Shown here piece by piece: positions 45,156-54,314 of a stretch of DNA of 64,000 bases. The DNA is from DATAGF01 sp963835685 (GTDB lineage: Bacteria; Actinomycetota; Thermoleophilia; Miltoncostaeales; Miltoncostaeaceae), in assembly GCA_963835685.1 (NCBI GenBank), contig CAWIGI010000010.1, forward strand, positions 255,787 to 319,786, written 5' to 3'. The notes under the pieces are model-generated. The model did not search any database. It was not told the DNA's origin and saw only the letters and a list, made by a program, of their open reading frames with translations. Every line of letters begins with the position of its first letter. Positions within the stretch are counted from its first letter, which is position 1. The position numbers and the translations under genes were made by a program.

Positions 45156-45261
45156 ATGGGTGACCCACCCGCGACCAGCCGAACGCGTGGCGGCATCATC
45201 ACGCACAATCGCGGCGCTTCCTGGTCCCAGCGATCCTGGGGCGGTCAAACTGGCTCGCAGG

Positions 45262-45372
45262 CTAGTCATCCGCCTCAACCCCCGCAGGGGCGGAGTCAGA
45301 CGAGTCCTGGGCCCGGCTGGGAGGATCTGAGCTCGGGAACGATTGCTTCGATGGCTCCTCGACGACGTCGCT
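45262..45372 (-). CDS. C-terminal segment with the SFPxSDPPS motif
   Basis: The minus frame ends in DVVEEPSKQSFPSSDPPSRAQDSSDSAPAGVEADD. The pattern VEE-x-S-x-x-SFP-x-SDPPS is a recurrent short motif of small acidic bacterial proteins. Upstream the frame stays open for a long way but looks non-coding, so the start is unknown and the gene may be truncated. The remaining sequence to 46031 shows nothing else. Confidence 0.4.
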   Translation of the reverse strand, partial: SDVVEEPSKQSFPSSDPPSRAQDSSDSAPAGVEADD

Positions 45373-46031
45373 GGGGGCGGGAGAGACGCTCGGAGGCGCC
45401 TGGAGCTCTCCGGTCGCGCCCTCTCGTGGCTCGTGGCGCGCATCGGGAAGGTCGAGCGCAGCCCGCCAGGTCCGTGGCAGGCCCCGACGCCACGGGCCGC
45501 GCTTTGGCCCCTGAGGCGACCGCGCGGCGGGATTGCTGTCGAAGAACTGGCTCACCCCAAGGCCCCATCGCGCCGATCCGCCGACCCGCCGACTGTAGCC
45601 GCACTGGCCAGGTCCCGGGGTCCCCAACGCCCTCGACTGCGCGAAGCAGCTCGCCCACTCGGGCGCGGAGCCGGCCGCAGGGCGCGAGTTCCAGGTGGCG
45701 TGGGCACTCATCATCTTGTGCGTCGAAGTGGTGCTTGGTGGAGCGGCTGCTCGAGCCGCCCATGAGGTCCGTCGGCGCGCTCGCCCTTCGGTGCCTTCGG
45801 TGGGGCGACGTCGCTCTTCGCCGATGGCCGGCGGAGGCGGCGGCGGCCTAGCGTCGCCGGGCTTGACGGCCTCCCCCGCCCGGCCCAAGGCGCCGGTCGT
45901 CGGCTGGTCGCCCAGATCGTCCCCACGCCAGTCGGTCCACCCGCTCTGCGAGCCCTGCGTTCGCCCCGGTCGCTCCTCGGTCGTCAACGCCGTCGACGAG
46001 GAGACGAACCGGAGCCCGATCTGGTCAGAGG

Positions 46032-46697
46032 CTACGGGCCGCGGGGGGCGTCGGCGCCGCGCGCGTAGACCTGCCAGGCCTCCCAGGGGACGATCAGGGA
46101 GCGCCCGTCGACCATCAGCCAGCCGCGGCCGATGAGCCCCCGGAAGGCCGCGACCAGGGCGTCCTCGTCGGCCCCCACGAGGAGCGGCCACTGGACGTGG
46201 GTCAGGGCCCGGCGCAGGCGGATGCCGGCCGGCGTCCCGACGCCGGCGCGCTCGACGAGCTGCGCGAGGCGCACCAGCAGGCGCCGCTCCACTGAGAGCG
46301 CGTCCATCAGCGAGGTGAGCGCCTCGAGCATCGTCGCCGCGTCGCGCGCGAGCTCACTGCCGCTGGGCAGGCGTTCGCCCGCGCGGTCCGCGAAGACCGA
46401 TTCCGGGTCGAGCAGCCCGACGTCGCCGTGGCAGTCGGCGAGGGGCGCCACGCCGACCCATGCCACCTCGAAGAGGTGCTCCTCGCGCACCATTCCCGGG
46501 GGCAGGGGCACCCCTCGCCGCCAGGAGCGCGGCGGCGCGCGCCGCGAGGCGAACTCGAGCATCCCACGGGCGGGGTCACCGCCCACCCGGAACCCGGAGC
46601 CGGGGCGGAACGCCTCGGCCGGCGCCACGGGGAAGAGCGGCTCGCGCGCCGGCGGCTCCGTCACCCCGAGTCCCGTCATGCCCTGCGCCCCGCTCAC
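46032..46697 (-). CDS. Crp/Fnr-like regulator
   Basis: A 221-aa protein resembling cyclic nucleotide-binding regulators. The middle (REEHLFEVAWVGVAPLADCHGDVGLLDPESVFA) fits a degenerate cNMP-binding beta roll, then comes a long helix (LARDAATMLEALTSLMDALSVERRLLVRLAQLVE) and a winged-helix part (GIRLRRALTHVQWPLLVGADEDALVAAFRGLIGRGWLMVDGRSLIVPW) with the spacing of the Crp recognition helix. Phosphate-binding residues of the cAMP pocket are not evident. The ligand is unknown. Confidence 0.6.
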   Translation of the reverse strand: MSGAQGMTGLGVTEPPAREPLFPVAPAEAFRPGSGFRVGGDPARGMLEFASRRAPPRSWRRGVPLPPGMVREEHLFEVAWVGVAPLADCHGDVGLLDPESVFADRAGERLPSGSELARDAATMLEALTSLMDALSVERRLLVRLAQLVERAGVGTPAGIRLRRALTHVQWPLLVGADEDALVAAFRGLIGRGWLMVDGRSLIVPWEAWQVYARGADAPRGP

Positions 46698-47011
46698 GCG
46701 CCCTCGCCCCCTGTCGCCTCATCCGGGCGTGTCGCCCATTCTGACCCGCGGCGGGACGCCGTCAAGGGCCGCGCCCGAGCCCGTAAGGCACACTCCACGC
46801 CGGCCCGATCCGGGCGGCAGACCGGCGGACTCGCGCGGCAACCCGCGTCGGGAGTGGCACGGCGCTCGCCGGCGGGCGCGGGGCTCGACAGGCGGACGGC
46901 GCGGCCGGAGACTGTCGAGACCAGGCGTCGATGACGCGTACAGGTGGTACTTCACCGGGCACCCAGCCCGGGATCGGCGCCGATGATCGTCGAGCTACGA
47001 AAGGACGCGAG
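46698..47011. other. Intergenic stretch without recognisable gene
   Basis: No supported frame. The 3' end carries CGAAAGGACGCGAG, the ribosome site of the SRPBCC gene. Confidence 0.45.
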
Positions 47012-47458
47012 ATGGCGTCGATCGTCGAGAGCGTCGAGATTTCCCGTCGCCCCGAAGATGTCTTTTCGTACGTGACCGACCCCTCCCGTCTCCCCGAGTG
47101 GCAGGAGAGCGTCGTGAGCGTGCGTCAGGAGAGCGATGGCCCGGTTGCCGTGGGCTCAAGGGTCGTCGTCACGCGTCGGGTCGGTGGTCGGGAGCGGCCG
47201 ATGACCATGGAGATGACCGAGCTGAATCGTCCGAGGAGCTGGGCCGTCCGCGGTGTCAACGGCCTGGTCAGGGGGATCGTCCGGGGCACGATCGAGCCGC
47301 TCGGGGACGGCGAGCGGTCGCGCATGACCATCGACCTCGACTTCGAGAGGCACGGGATCGGCAAGCTGCTCGTGCCGCTCGTCGTCCGCCTGCAGGCGCG
47401 GATGGAGATGCCGAAGAACCACCAACGGCTGAAGGAATTGCTCGAGCGCGGCGCGTAA
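47012..47458 (+). CDS. SRPBCC (START-like) family protein
   Basis: A 148-aa helix-grip protein: MASIVESVEISRRPEDVFSYVTDPSRLPEWQESVVSVRQES is the typical polyketide-cyclase/START opening, followed by beta strands and the C-terminal helix LVPLVVRLQARMEMPKNHQRLKELLER. ATG 47012 follows GAAAGGACGCGAG. It could bind a hydrophobic ligand; the role is unknown. Confidence 0.88.
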   Translation: MASIVESVEISRRPEDVFSYVTDPSRLPEWQESVVSVRQESDGPVAVGSRVVVTRRVGGRERPMTMEMTELNRPRSWAVRGVNGLVRGIVRGTIEPLGDGERSRMTIDLDFERHGIGKLLVPLVVRLQARMEMPKNHQRLKELLERGA

Positions 47459-47535
47459 GAAAGCGGTTTCAGAGGTCGTCGGGCCGCTGCCGCGTTTCGT
47501 GAGGCCCAGCCGGCGCGCCTCAGGGCAGGCGCGAA

Positions 47536-47610
47536 GGCAGGTACAAGTTCCACTACCTCGACACCACGCCGCTGAACGGCCTCACGCAGCGCTGGTCGAT
47601 CGAGGGCTGA
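47536..47610 (+). pseudogene. C-terminal fragment of an unidentified protein
   Basis: The frame reads GRYKFHYLDTTPLNGLTQRWSIEG and then stops. The composition is protein-like and the ending looks natural, but only about 24 residues remain and no start is possible. The VOC gene begins 16 bases downstream. Confidence 0.35.
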
Positions 47611-47626
47611 CGAGGAGGCCGAAGCT

Positions 47627-48022
47627 ATGAGGATCAACCTGGCGAGCGTCCTGGTGGATGACCAGGAGAAGGCACTCCGTTTCTACACGGAGACTCTCGG
47701 ATTCGTGAAGAAGACCGACTCCCCTGTCGGCGAAGCACGCTGGCTGACCGTCGTCTCACCGGAGGATCGGGACGGGACCGAGTTGCTCCTCGAGCCGGAC
47801 GGCCACCCTGCCGCCAAGCCGTTCAAGCAGGCGCTGGTCGATGACGGGATTCCCTACACGTCGTTCGCCGTCAACGACGTCAAGGCCGAGTACGAGCGGC
47901 TGCGGGCGCTGGGGGTCCGCTTCACGCAGGAGCCGCTCGAGATGCAATCGGTCACCACGGCCGTCCTCGATGACACGTGCGGCAACCTGATCCAGCTCGC
48001 AAGCCAGGGCGACGGCGGCTGA
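47627..48022 (+). CDS. VOC (glyoxalase/bleomycin resistance) family protein
   Basis: A 131-aa protein with the two beta-alpha-beta-beta-beta units: INLASVLVDDQEKALRFYTETLGFVKKTDSPVGEARWLTVV and IPYTSFAVNDVKAEYERLRALGVRFTQEPLEMQSVTTAVLDDTCGNLIQLA. The metal-ligand positions (His/Glu) are only partly kept. ATG 47627 follows GAGGAGGCCGAAGCT. The substrate is unknown. Confidence 0.9.
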   Translation: MRINLASVLVDDQEKALRFYTETLGFVKKTDSPVGEARWLTVVSPEDRDGTELLLEPDGHPAAKPFKQALVDDGIPYTSFAVNDVKAEYERLRALGVRFTQEPLEMQSVTTAVLDDTCGNLIQLASQGDGG

Positions 48023-48271
48023 CAACGGCGGCATGAGGAGCAAGCGTCTCGGGTCCGCGTCCACGGGCTCCCGCTTCGGACGACAGGCAGTCGTCCGGGG
48101 CGCCGCCGAACTTGCACCTGCTCTCGGGCGGAGCGAGCGTGTCCGCCCAAGACGTATCCGAACTTCCGAGCCAGACCAATGTCTCAGTCGGGCAGACCGT
48201 CCGTCCGGCCGGCAACTCTGCCGCCCGCGAATCATGGGGGGCCATCTCCCGGTCGTCGGGATTCACCCGGC

Positions 48272-48622
48272 ATGGCCCTCCCGCACTCGGATGCCTTCCT
48301 TCGCCCGCCTGGAACTCGAACGGTTGAGCCGGCAGGGCCGCTTCTCAGCGTCCAGCAGTGCGCAGCATTGCTCGCCGTCAACCACAAGACGATCCGGCGC
48401 CTTGTCGCGTCGGGCGTCTTGCCGGCGCTGAGGGTCGGCCGAGTCCTGAGGATTCGACCCGGCGACCTCGAGGCCTTGGCCTACCACGGCAGGGAGCTCG
48501 CGGCGACCCGTCATCGGGGTCGCCGCAATTCTTCGGGTGAGTTCTCGCGTCGGGCCCGAGGGGAGGAAAACCTCTCCCGCCACCTCTACCAGGTACGTCG
48601 TGATCTACGGAGGCGGACGTGA
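48272..48622 (+). CDS. Excisionase-type helix-turn-helix protein
   Basis: A 116-aa protein with an excisionase/MerR-like domain (about 24-70: LLSVQQCAALLAVNHKTIRRLVASGVLPALRVGRVLRIRPGDLEAL), followed by a basic tail. Such proteins direct excision of integrated elements or regulate them; it fits the integrase remnants around. ATG 48272 gives a compact protein, though the frame is open further upstream. Confidence 0.75.
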   Translation: MALPHSDAFLRPPGTRTVEPAGPLLSVQQCAALLAVNHKTIRRLVASGVLPALRVGRVLRIRPGDLEALAYHGRELAATRHRGRRNSSGEFSRRARGEENLSRHLYQVRRDLRRRT

Positions 48623-48656
48623 GCATCGAACGGCGTCAGCGCGCCGGGCGGATACG

Positions 48657-49145
48657 CTGTGGAATAACTTAGGCTATGTCTGTGCCCGCGCTGGCGAGAT
48701 TGATGAAGCCGAGGCTGCGGAACGAAGAGCTCTCGCGATTGACCCGATGCACGTCTTGGCAATCGGCAACCTCTTGCCGCTGCTGCTCCGTCAGGGACGC
48801 CGCGACGACGCCCAGCGCGTATTCGATACAGGCGCGGGCAGTCTGCCGGCCGCGACCATAGCCGAGCTTCGCGCGCTGTTTGATGAGGATCTCCCGCCAC
48901 TTCCCGCGCCGATCGCTCGCGATCTCGTGATTGCCTGCGAGGAGTGCGGCAGCCGGTTGCCCGTCACCATGGGCGTGGATCATCTCTGTGGCGACTGCGG
49001 GGCGCTGTATCGGGGCGAGCCCTTCGCCTGCCCATGCTGTGGCAACGACGGGCGCGTACCCCTCGAGTTCCTGTTCGAGACGAGTGTACCGGGCGCCGCG
49101 GCGGAATGTCCGACGTGTCACAAGGGTGCTCTGGCCCGGGTTTAG
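48657..49145 (+). CDS. TPR and zinc-ribbon protein, possibly 5'-truncated
   Basis: The frame encodes one clear TPR (LWNNLGYVCARAGEIDEAEAAERRALAIDP), part of a second (LLPLLLRQGRRDDAQRVFD), then two zinc ribbons with CEECGSRLP ... CGDCGALYRG and CPCCGNDG ... CPTCHKG. No ATG/GTG with a ribosome site precedes the TPR closely; the frame opens at 48537 inside the excisionase gene. It may be the C-terminal end of a longer TPR protein. Confidence 0.55.
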   Translation: MWNNLGYVCARAGEIDEAEAAERRALAIDPMHVLAIGNLLPLLLRQGRRDDAQRVFDTGAGSLPAATIAELRALFDEDLPPLPAPIARDLVIACEECGSRLPVTMGVDHLCGDCGALYRGEPFACPCCGNDGRVPLEFLFETSVPGAAAECPTCHKGALARV

Positions 49146-50220
49146 GCCATGCTTGTTGTGGCCGGTCATTCAGCGACCCACGGCCGCCCTCTAGATCGGC
49201 TGGCGAGAAGGCGTCAATCGACGTCGCGTGCCCGGCGTCACGGCACTCACCTCGTGTCAGAGCCGGCGACTGGCCTCGATAGCGCGCGCGTGGGCTTGGT
49301 GGCGTCCTTATTCGACATGGCCACGAGCAGGGCCACCGGCCGACCGCGCAGCGCGCGGGCGACGAAGCGGTGAGGCTTTCCCGATGGACGGGCATGCCAT
49401 AGCCATGACTTCTGGAACTTCCTCGTGGCGAGCCCGGCAGCCGATGAGCTCGCGGTTCGCGCCCATCTGGCCGGATCACGCGCAGAAAAGCATGCCCGCC
49501 TCACGCATGGACCAGGCGGTGCTCAGGCTGAGTAGCCCGGATTCGTCCACAAGAAGAGTCGCTAGCCCGAGCGAGAAGAGCCGGGGCCGGCGAGTGCTGG
49601 GAGGCTGACGCGAAAGCTGGTCGGAGCGCTTGACCGGCAGGCGGGCGAGGGCCACAGTGAGGCAACGGGCGTGAGCGAGGCGAACGGACCAGTCCATCGC
49701 TTGCACGCTCGCACCGTGGGATCGGGACGTGAGCGGGATGCACCGCCGCCAGCAGGTGAGCCACCCACCCATCGTCACCCGGCGAGCGATCGGCTCGAGG
49801 ACATGACGGACGCGCCTCACGGCGCACGGTGGCCTGCCGGAGCGGGCGGTCGGAACGACATCGCCTTCGCGCCCACCGTCTCAACGCGCGCCGGGAAGCG
49901 GCGCACCGCCGGTCGGCCACGACGCGGCCAGACGAGCGGCGCCCCACCGGGCGCAGCGGCCGCAGGGAGGTGACGCCTCTGGATGCGGCGATACAGGACG
50001 GCTCAGCCCCGAGCAGTGGGGGATGACCGGCCGTCCGCAAACTCCGCGAATCAGGTGCTCGCGCCGGCGCCCAGAACCAGGCCGCCGCAGCGCATGGCGC
50101 CGAACGAGGTGCGTCTGAGGGGTCGTCGGTCGTGGGTCCGACGGCCCCTCAGAGCTGGCCCCCGGCCAGTCGGCTCCCGGTGCGCGTTGAGCGTGACGCG
50201 GCAAACCAGGGAGAGGGTGG
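49146..50220. other. Gene-poor stretch containing the second ~500-bp repeat
   Basis: No supported gene. Most of the right half is repeat copy B (49618-50144). A minus frame near 49250-49500 (ARDPARWARTASSSAAGLATRKFQKSW) is not recognised. Confidence 0.45.
49618..50144. repeat. ~500-bp dispersed repeat, copy B
   Basis: Counterpart of 42838-43346 in the same orientation. Shared blocks include GATGCACCG, CGCGGCCAGACGA, GCCGCAGGG, GGTGACGCCT, GGATGCGGCGA, AATCAGGTGC and TGAGGGGTCGTCGGT. Terminal inverted repeats were not found. Confidence 0.7.
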
Positions 50221-50394
50221 ATGACGAGGAAGACCGGCGAGCCGGACCCCAAGGGTCCCCGGGGGAGCCGTGTCCCCAAGGAGGTGCAGGGCCGGAGCGA
50301 AGACGCCGAGGAGACAGCCCGCAGAGCGGAGGAGGACGCGGCCCGCGCCGAAAACGAGGGCTACCCTCTCGGCCGGCCCGACGAAGACCCCTGA
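50221..50394 (+). CDS. 57-residue charged, disordered protein
   Basis: Starts MTRKTGEPDPKGPRGSRVPK and continues with EEDAARAENEGYPLGRPDEDP at the end, strongly acidic and basic without hydrophobic core. ATG 50221 follows GGGAGAGGGTGG, a good ribosome site. Function unknown; probably intrinsically disordered. Confidence 0.55.
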   Translation: MTRKTGEPDPKGPRGSRVPKEVQGRSEDAEETARRAEEDAARAENEGYPLGRPDEDP

Positions 50395-50483
50395 CGGTGC
50401 CAGAGGAGTTCGCCCGCATGGTCAGGGTCGTCCCCGCCGTCGTCCAGGAGCGGGTGGTCGTGGCCCTTGAGCGGATGCGCTGA

Positions 50484-50700
50484 ATGGCGCTGCCTGCGAA
50501 CGTGGCGAGAGGCCTGCGCGTGGCTGTTTGGGCCATCGGCATGCTCGCGGTCTTCGCTGCGAGGCCGCCGGTCAGCGAGGCCTGACGCCCGACAACTCGA
50601 CGCTGATCCTCGCCGAGTCCTACGGCAGCAGGCTCACGGCGTTCGACATCGAAGCCGACGGCGGCCTGTCGAACCGAGGTACTCCGCCCGGGCTCCCAGC
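50484..50700 (+). pseudogene. Gluconolactonase/SMP-30-like fragment behind a broken signal peptide
   Basis: A short frame (GLRVAVWAIGMLAVFAA, 50484-50585) looks like a signal peptide and stops. In another frame overlapping its end the sequence reads GLTPDNSTLILAESYGSRLTAFDIEADGGLSNR, a blade of SMP-30/gluconolactonase beta-propellers. The rest of the propeller is missing. Confidence 0.5.
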
Positions 50701-50870
50701 CAGCCCGCGTCCCCCGGCGACGGCCCTCCCGACCAAGGGGGAGAGCGAGCGCTCCCGTTCGCCTGCTCTCAGGTGCGGAGCAGAAGCGGCCGACCGGGCG
50801 AGTGGGGGCGACCACGACGAGGCGACTGCGACGACGGCGTGGTGAGCACCCGCGAGATGGAGGAGCGCTC

Positions 50871-51191
50871 GTGAAGCTCGGCCGCAAGCGCTACGTCATG
50901 GACCCCGATCAGCGCGAGCACCCACTGGTCCAGCAGCGCGACGCGTTGCTCAAGCGTGAGGCGGCGCTCGGTGACGAGCTCGCGGCGTGGGCCCGGCACG
51001 CGCACTACCGGCTCGGGGGTCAGTACGTGACGGGCAGCCTCAGGGCATTCCGCACGTCCGCCAAGCTGAGCCGGGTACTGCGGGAGCGCAAGCGCCTGGA
51101 AGCGCGGATGGTTCGTCAGGGCGTGATGATCCCGGCCCCGGCGACGCTCGCTGGGGCCCACGAGACGCGGCCGCCGCCCGACGATGTCTGA
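50871..51191 (+). CDS. Helical protein of unknown function
   Basis: A 106-aa soluble protein, mainly long basic helices (REHPLVQQRDALLKREAALGDELAAWARHAHYRLGG ... LRAFRTSAKLSRVLRERKRLEARMV). GTG 50871 follows GGAGGAGCGCTC, a good ribosome site. No family recognised. Confidence 0.5.
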   Translation: MKLGRKRYVMDPDQREHPLVQQRDALLKREAALGDELAAWARHAHYRLGGQYVTGSLRAFRTSAKLSRVLRERKRLEARMVRQGVMIPAPATLAGAHETRPPPDDV

Positions 51192-51351
51192 AGCCGCCCT
51201 TTACCCCTGGGCGGTGGCGTGGTCGGGCGCCGTGTCAGGACCCAGCGCATGCGCTCCAACGCCGCCTCGACGTTCGCACCTCCTCACTTCGGATGGCCTC
51301 TCTGGGGACCCTCGCGGACGCCCGCGCCATCAGCGGCCGGCGGCGGCCCTC

Positions 51352-51366
51352 TAAGCTCGAACCTCG
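51352..51366 (+). promoter_or_regulatory. -10 box of a leaderless VOC gene
   Basis: TAAGCT (51352-51357) lies 9 bases before ATG 51367 with no Shine-Dalgarno sequence between, matching the leaderless pattern of the window. Confidence 0.45.
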
Positions 51367-51750
51367 ATGGAGGTGCTCTCGAGCCGTGTCCTTCTGTCGC
51401 CCCGCGACCTCGAGCGCTCGCTGCGTTTCTACGAGGAGACGCTCGGCTTGGCCGTCTACCGGGAGTGGGGCCGGGGGCGCGAGCGCGGGGTCGTCTTCTT
51501 CCTGGGCGGCGGGCTCCTCGAGGTCTCGGGTACATCGGTCGGGCCGGCGTCGGGCGCCGTCCGACTGTTCCTCCAAGTGCGCGACCTGCGCGCCGTGCGC
51601 GAGCGCCTCGCGGCGCGGGGCGTCCCAGTCGAGGAGGAGCCGACCGTCCGGCCCTGGGGACTGTTCGAGATGGTCGCCCGTGATCCCGATGGCCTGGCGC
51701 TCGTGTTCGTCGAGGTGCCGCCCGACCACCCGCTCCGGCGTCGCGGCTGA
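51367..51750 (+). CDS. VOC (glyoxalase-like) family protein
   Basis: A 127-aa protein: VLLSPRDLERSLRFYEETLGLAVYREWG, GVVFFLGGGLLEVSG, VRLFLQVRDLRAVRERLAARGVPVEEEPTVRPWGLFEMVARDPDGLALVFVEVP. The acidic metal ligands E (LLEVSG) and E (LVFVEVP) are kept. Function unknown; this is a different subfamily from the VOC protein at 47.6 kb. Confidence 0.9.
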   Translation: MEVLSSRVLLSPRDLERSLRFYEETLGLAVYREWGRGRERGVVFFLGGGLLEVSGTSVGPASGAVRLFLQVRDLRAVRERLAARGVPVEEEPTVRPWGLFEMVARDPDGLALVFVEVPPDHPLRRRG

Positions 51751-51814
51751 CTGCCCGGCGCGGAGGACAGTGACTCCCAGGGAGCCTCGGCATCCGGATC
51801 GACCGCGACGCCGA

Positions 51815-52057
51815 TCAGCGCGAGGGGCCATCCGCTCGGCCCTCGACGGCGGCCGCCGCCAGTGCCACCTGGGCCCAGCGCAGCTCCCCCTCGGCCAGCA
51901 GCGCCTCCCGGGCAGGCGCGGCAAGCAGGCCCTGGAGGGCCGTGATCGCTTCGCGGGCCTGCGCACGCTCCCGTGGCGGCAGCGGCGTGTGCCAGCCCTC
52001 TGCCTTCGCCCGGTCGGCCAGCGTGGAGAGGGTCCGGAGGGCCTCCTCGCGGGTCAC
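51815..52057 (-). CDS. Small helical protein
   Basis: An 80-aa frame from GTG 52057: TREEALRTLSTLADRAKAEGWHTPLPPRERAQAREAITALQGLLAAPAREALLAEGELRWAQVALAAAAV. The composition is protein-like, and a TAGCGT box lies 8 bases before the GTG, consistent with leaderless expression. No family recognised. Confidence 0.5.
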   Translation of the reverse strand: MTREEALRTLSTLADRAKAEGWHTPLPPRERAQAREAITALQGLLAAPAREALLAEGELRWAQVALAAAAVEGRADGPSR

Positions 52058-52109
52058 CGAGCCCAACGCTACCCTTCGGCGCGCCGCAGACCCCCAGCCC
52101 GCCCGCCGC

Positions 52110-52390
52110 TGCCAGCTCGGCACGCTCGCGAAGCGGGGCATGCGGCGCCGGTTCGCACCCGCCAACCGCGCCACGCCCACGCCGTGGAGATGGCACGCGA
52201 GAGTGTGCCGCTGAACGTGATCCAGCGCCAGCTCGGGCACGCCGACCTCGGGGCCACCTCGATCTACCTGCAAGGAATCGACAACGCCGAGACCATCCAC
52301 GCCGTCCACGCCTGCCCGGCACCGATGATGCCCCGAGCGGCGCCTCCGCCGCTGACCGGCACCGGCACCGGAGACCTGGAGGCGAGCACG
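52110..52390 (+). pseudogene. Tyrosine recombinase, C-terminal remnant
   Basis: Frames joined by a shift encode TLAKRGMRRRFAP then RHAHAVEMARESVPLNVIQRQLGHADLGATSIYLQGIDNAETIHAVH. The segment has the LGH box and catalytic Tyr (SIYLQG) of XerC/phage-type recombinases, and the second Arg/His box in degraded form. The N-terminal two thirds are missing. Confidence 0.7.
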
Positions 52391-52571
52391 AGCAGAGCCC
52401 TCCGCTCCACGATCAAGAGCACCCGCTCAGTGCCGCTCCTCGCGCAAAGCAGGACCGAGACCTTGCGCTTACCCCGCTCCCTGCTCGTCGTCCAAGACAG
52501 GCGTCTGCGACTGCCGCCCATTCGCTTCCGCTATCGGACCCATTGCAGGCGTTGGGCGGCAGGCGGCGTTG

Positions 52572-52670
52572 TCAGTCGAGCGTGCTGACGACCTTGCCGT
52601 CGGCGCGGCCCTGCTCGACGTACGCCAGCGCCTCGAGGGTCTGGTCGAACGGGAACGTCTTGTCCTCGCG
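52572..52670 (-). pseudogene. C-terminal remnant of a zinc-type alcohol dehydrogenase/quinone reductase
   Basis: The minus frame reads EDKTFPFDQTLEALAYVEQGRADGKVVSTLD and stops, which is the final helix and strand of MDR-superfamily oxidoreductases. Nothing upstream in the frame continues the fold. Confidence 0.6.
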
Positions 52671-52762
52671 CGCCGCCGGCCAGCCAGCGCTACCTCGAGC
52701 CGAAATGGCCTCCTGCTCTCGAGTCCGCTCGGGGAGCGGCCAGCCGCGCCCCGCCGGCCCGC

Positions 52763-53649
52763 TCAGGCGGTCGTTGCGTCGTGCTCGGCCGGCGCGGCCC
52801 CACCGAGGCTCGCTACCACCTGCAGCCAGTTGCGCGGGACGTACTCCAGGCCCAGCTCGGCGAACGCCTCACTGGCCCCGTGTTCCAACGCCTCGGCTCC
52901 GGCGGCCAGCGGCGCGCCCGGGAGCGCGCCCTCGATAAAGAGCCAGTAGCGCCCGATGTCCTGGAACGAGGCGAGGTCCATGTTCACCCGGTCGAGGGCG
53001 CAGTGCAGGACGTCGAAGCCGTGCCGCCGCAGGGAGCTCGCGTACTCGTCCTGCGAGAGCCATGTGCGGGCAAACGCCTTCTCGTTGCGCGAGAGCCGGA
53101 CCTGCGGATGCTCACGACGCAGCCAGCGCATCGCGCGCAGCGTCCAGAGCCGGTAGTACCTCGCGGTGTCCGGTGCGTCGCGCCCTCGAAGAACGAGCTG
53201 TTGAAGGCGAACACGCCACCTGGGACCAGGACGCCGGCGATCTCCCGAAGAGCCTGATCCTTGTCGTGCACGAGATGAATGGCGTTGCCGAAAAACAGGG
53301 CATCGACCGCGCCCCCGAGCGTGTTGGCGACGTCGGCGGTGTCCCCCTGGCGGAAGCGAACGTCCATACCCGCTCCGGCCACACGCCTCTCCGCCTGCGC
53401 GAGAGCTTCGGACGACGGCTCCACCCCGATGATGGTCGCGTCGAGACCGCGACTCCTGAGCGCCTCGACCACCATCAGGGTCATCGCGCCCGTGCCACAG
53501 CTCAGGTTGACGATGGTCCTGCTCCGGGCGGCGGGGACGGGAAGCCGGCGAATGCCCTCCTCCACCAGCGCCCGATTGACCGTTTTGTAGAAGCGATGCC
53601 GCGTGAACGGCTCGTACGAGTAGATGTCATGCTCGCTGCCAGCGGCCAT
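52763..53649 (-). pseudogene. SAM-dependent methyltransferase, frameshifted
   Basis: From ATG 53649 the frame encodes YEPFTRHRFYKTVNRALVEEGIRRLP, the SAM-binding loop TIVNLSCGTGAMTLMVVEAL, IIGVEPSSEAL, DALFFGNAIHLVHD and VLVPGGVFAFNSSFFEG. Near 53170 one base shifts the frame to DAPDTARYYRLWTLRAMRWLRREHPQVRLSR, which runs to the end at 52763. All class I motifs are present, so a sequencing indel is possible. The substrate is unknown. Confidence 0.75.
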
Positions 53650-54128
53650 CGTGTGGACGTTTCCTTCTCCGGCTGGCGCGGGCCCGACGCCGATCGACGC
53701 CGACGAACAGAGGGCTGGCGACCGTACCACGGTGGCCCGAGATTCCAGGACGGCCGAGCTCGTCGGTGAGGGGACCGATGCGTCGGTTTGGTCTGGACGT
53801 GATGCCGGGCCTCGGCCTCTTCCAAGGTCCGGATGATGGTCTTGAGCACCGAGGGGGCTGCAGCACCGGCGGCGCCTGAACATTCGCTAGGGCGGCGTCC
53901 GGACGAGCTATTCCCCAGCTATGGCGGGCCGCACGGGCGTGGCTGTCCTCGTCAGACCCCGCCCAGGCCCCCGGCGCCAGAACCTCGGACGGTCGGCTGA
54001 CCCTCGTCCGATTTGGAGCCGATGGCAAGGGAGGGGTCCCAGGGCACTCGGGTGGTGACTCGGCCCCCACCATGCCCCGGCGGGTCGAAGGTCCGATCGA
54101 TCCACCGGGGCCCACGGGGGGCGTAGGG
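53650..54128. other. Intergenic stretch without recognisable gene
   Basis: No frame with a supported start or motif. The stretch separates the minus-strand methyltransferase from a short plus-strand frame. Confidence 0.45.
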
Positions 54129-54314
54129 GTGGGCGACGGGTGCGCGTCGGCGCGCCTCGCGGTAGCCCTCGCCGGCGAGCACCACAAGCGCCGCCGCCCG
54201 AAGGCCCGCCGCGCGGGCTGCCTGCCCTGCAAGCCGCAGAAGCTGAACACCCAAAAAACGGCCGATCGCATGCGGGCGCGCCCCGGCTGGCAGCGCGACT
54301 GGGGGCTGCGCTAG
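54129..54314 (+). CDS. Small basic protein with a CxxC
   Basis: A 61-aa frame from GTG 54129 ending KRRRPKARRAGCLPCKPQKLNTQKTADRMRARPGWQRDWGLR. The pattern RRPKxRRAGCLxCKPxK recurs in short actinobacterial and phage-associated proteins. A single CLPC could bind metal as a dimer. Function unknown. Confidence 0.4.
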   Translation: MGDGCASARLAVALAGEHHKRRRPKARRAGCLPCKPQKLNTQKTADRMRARPGWQRDWGLR

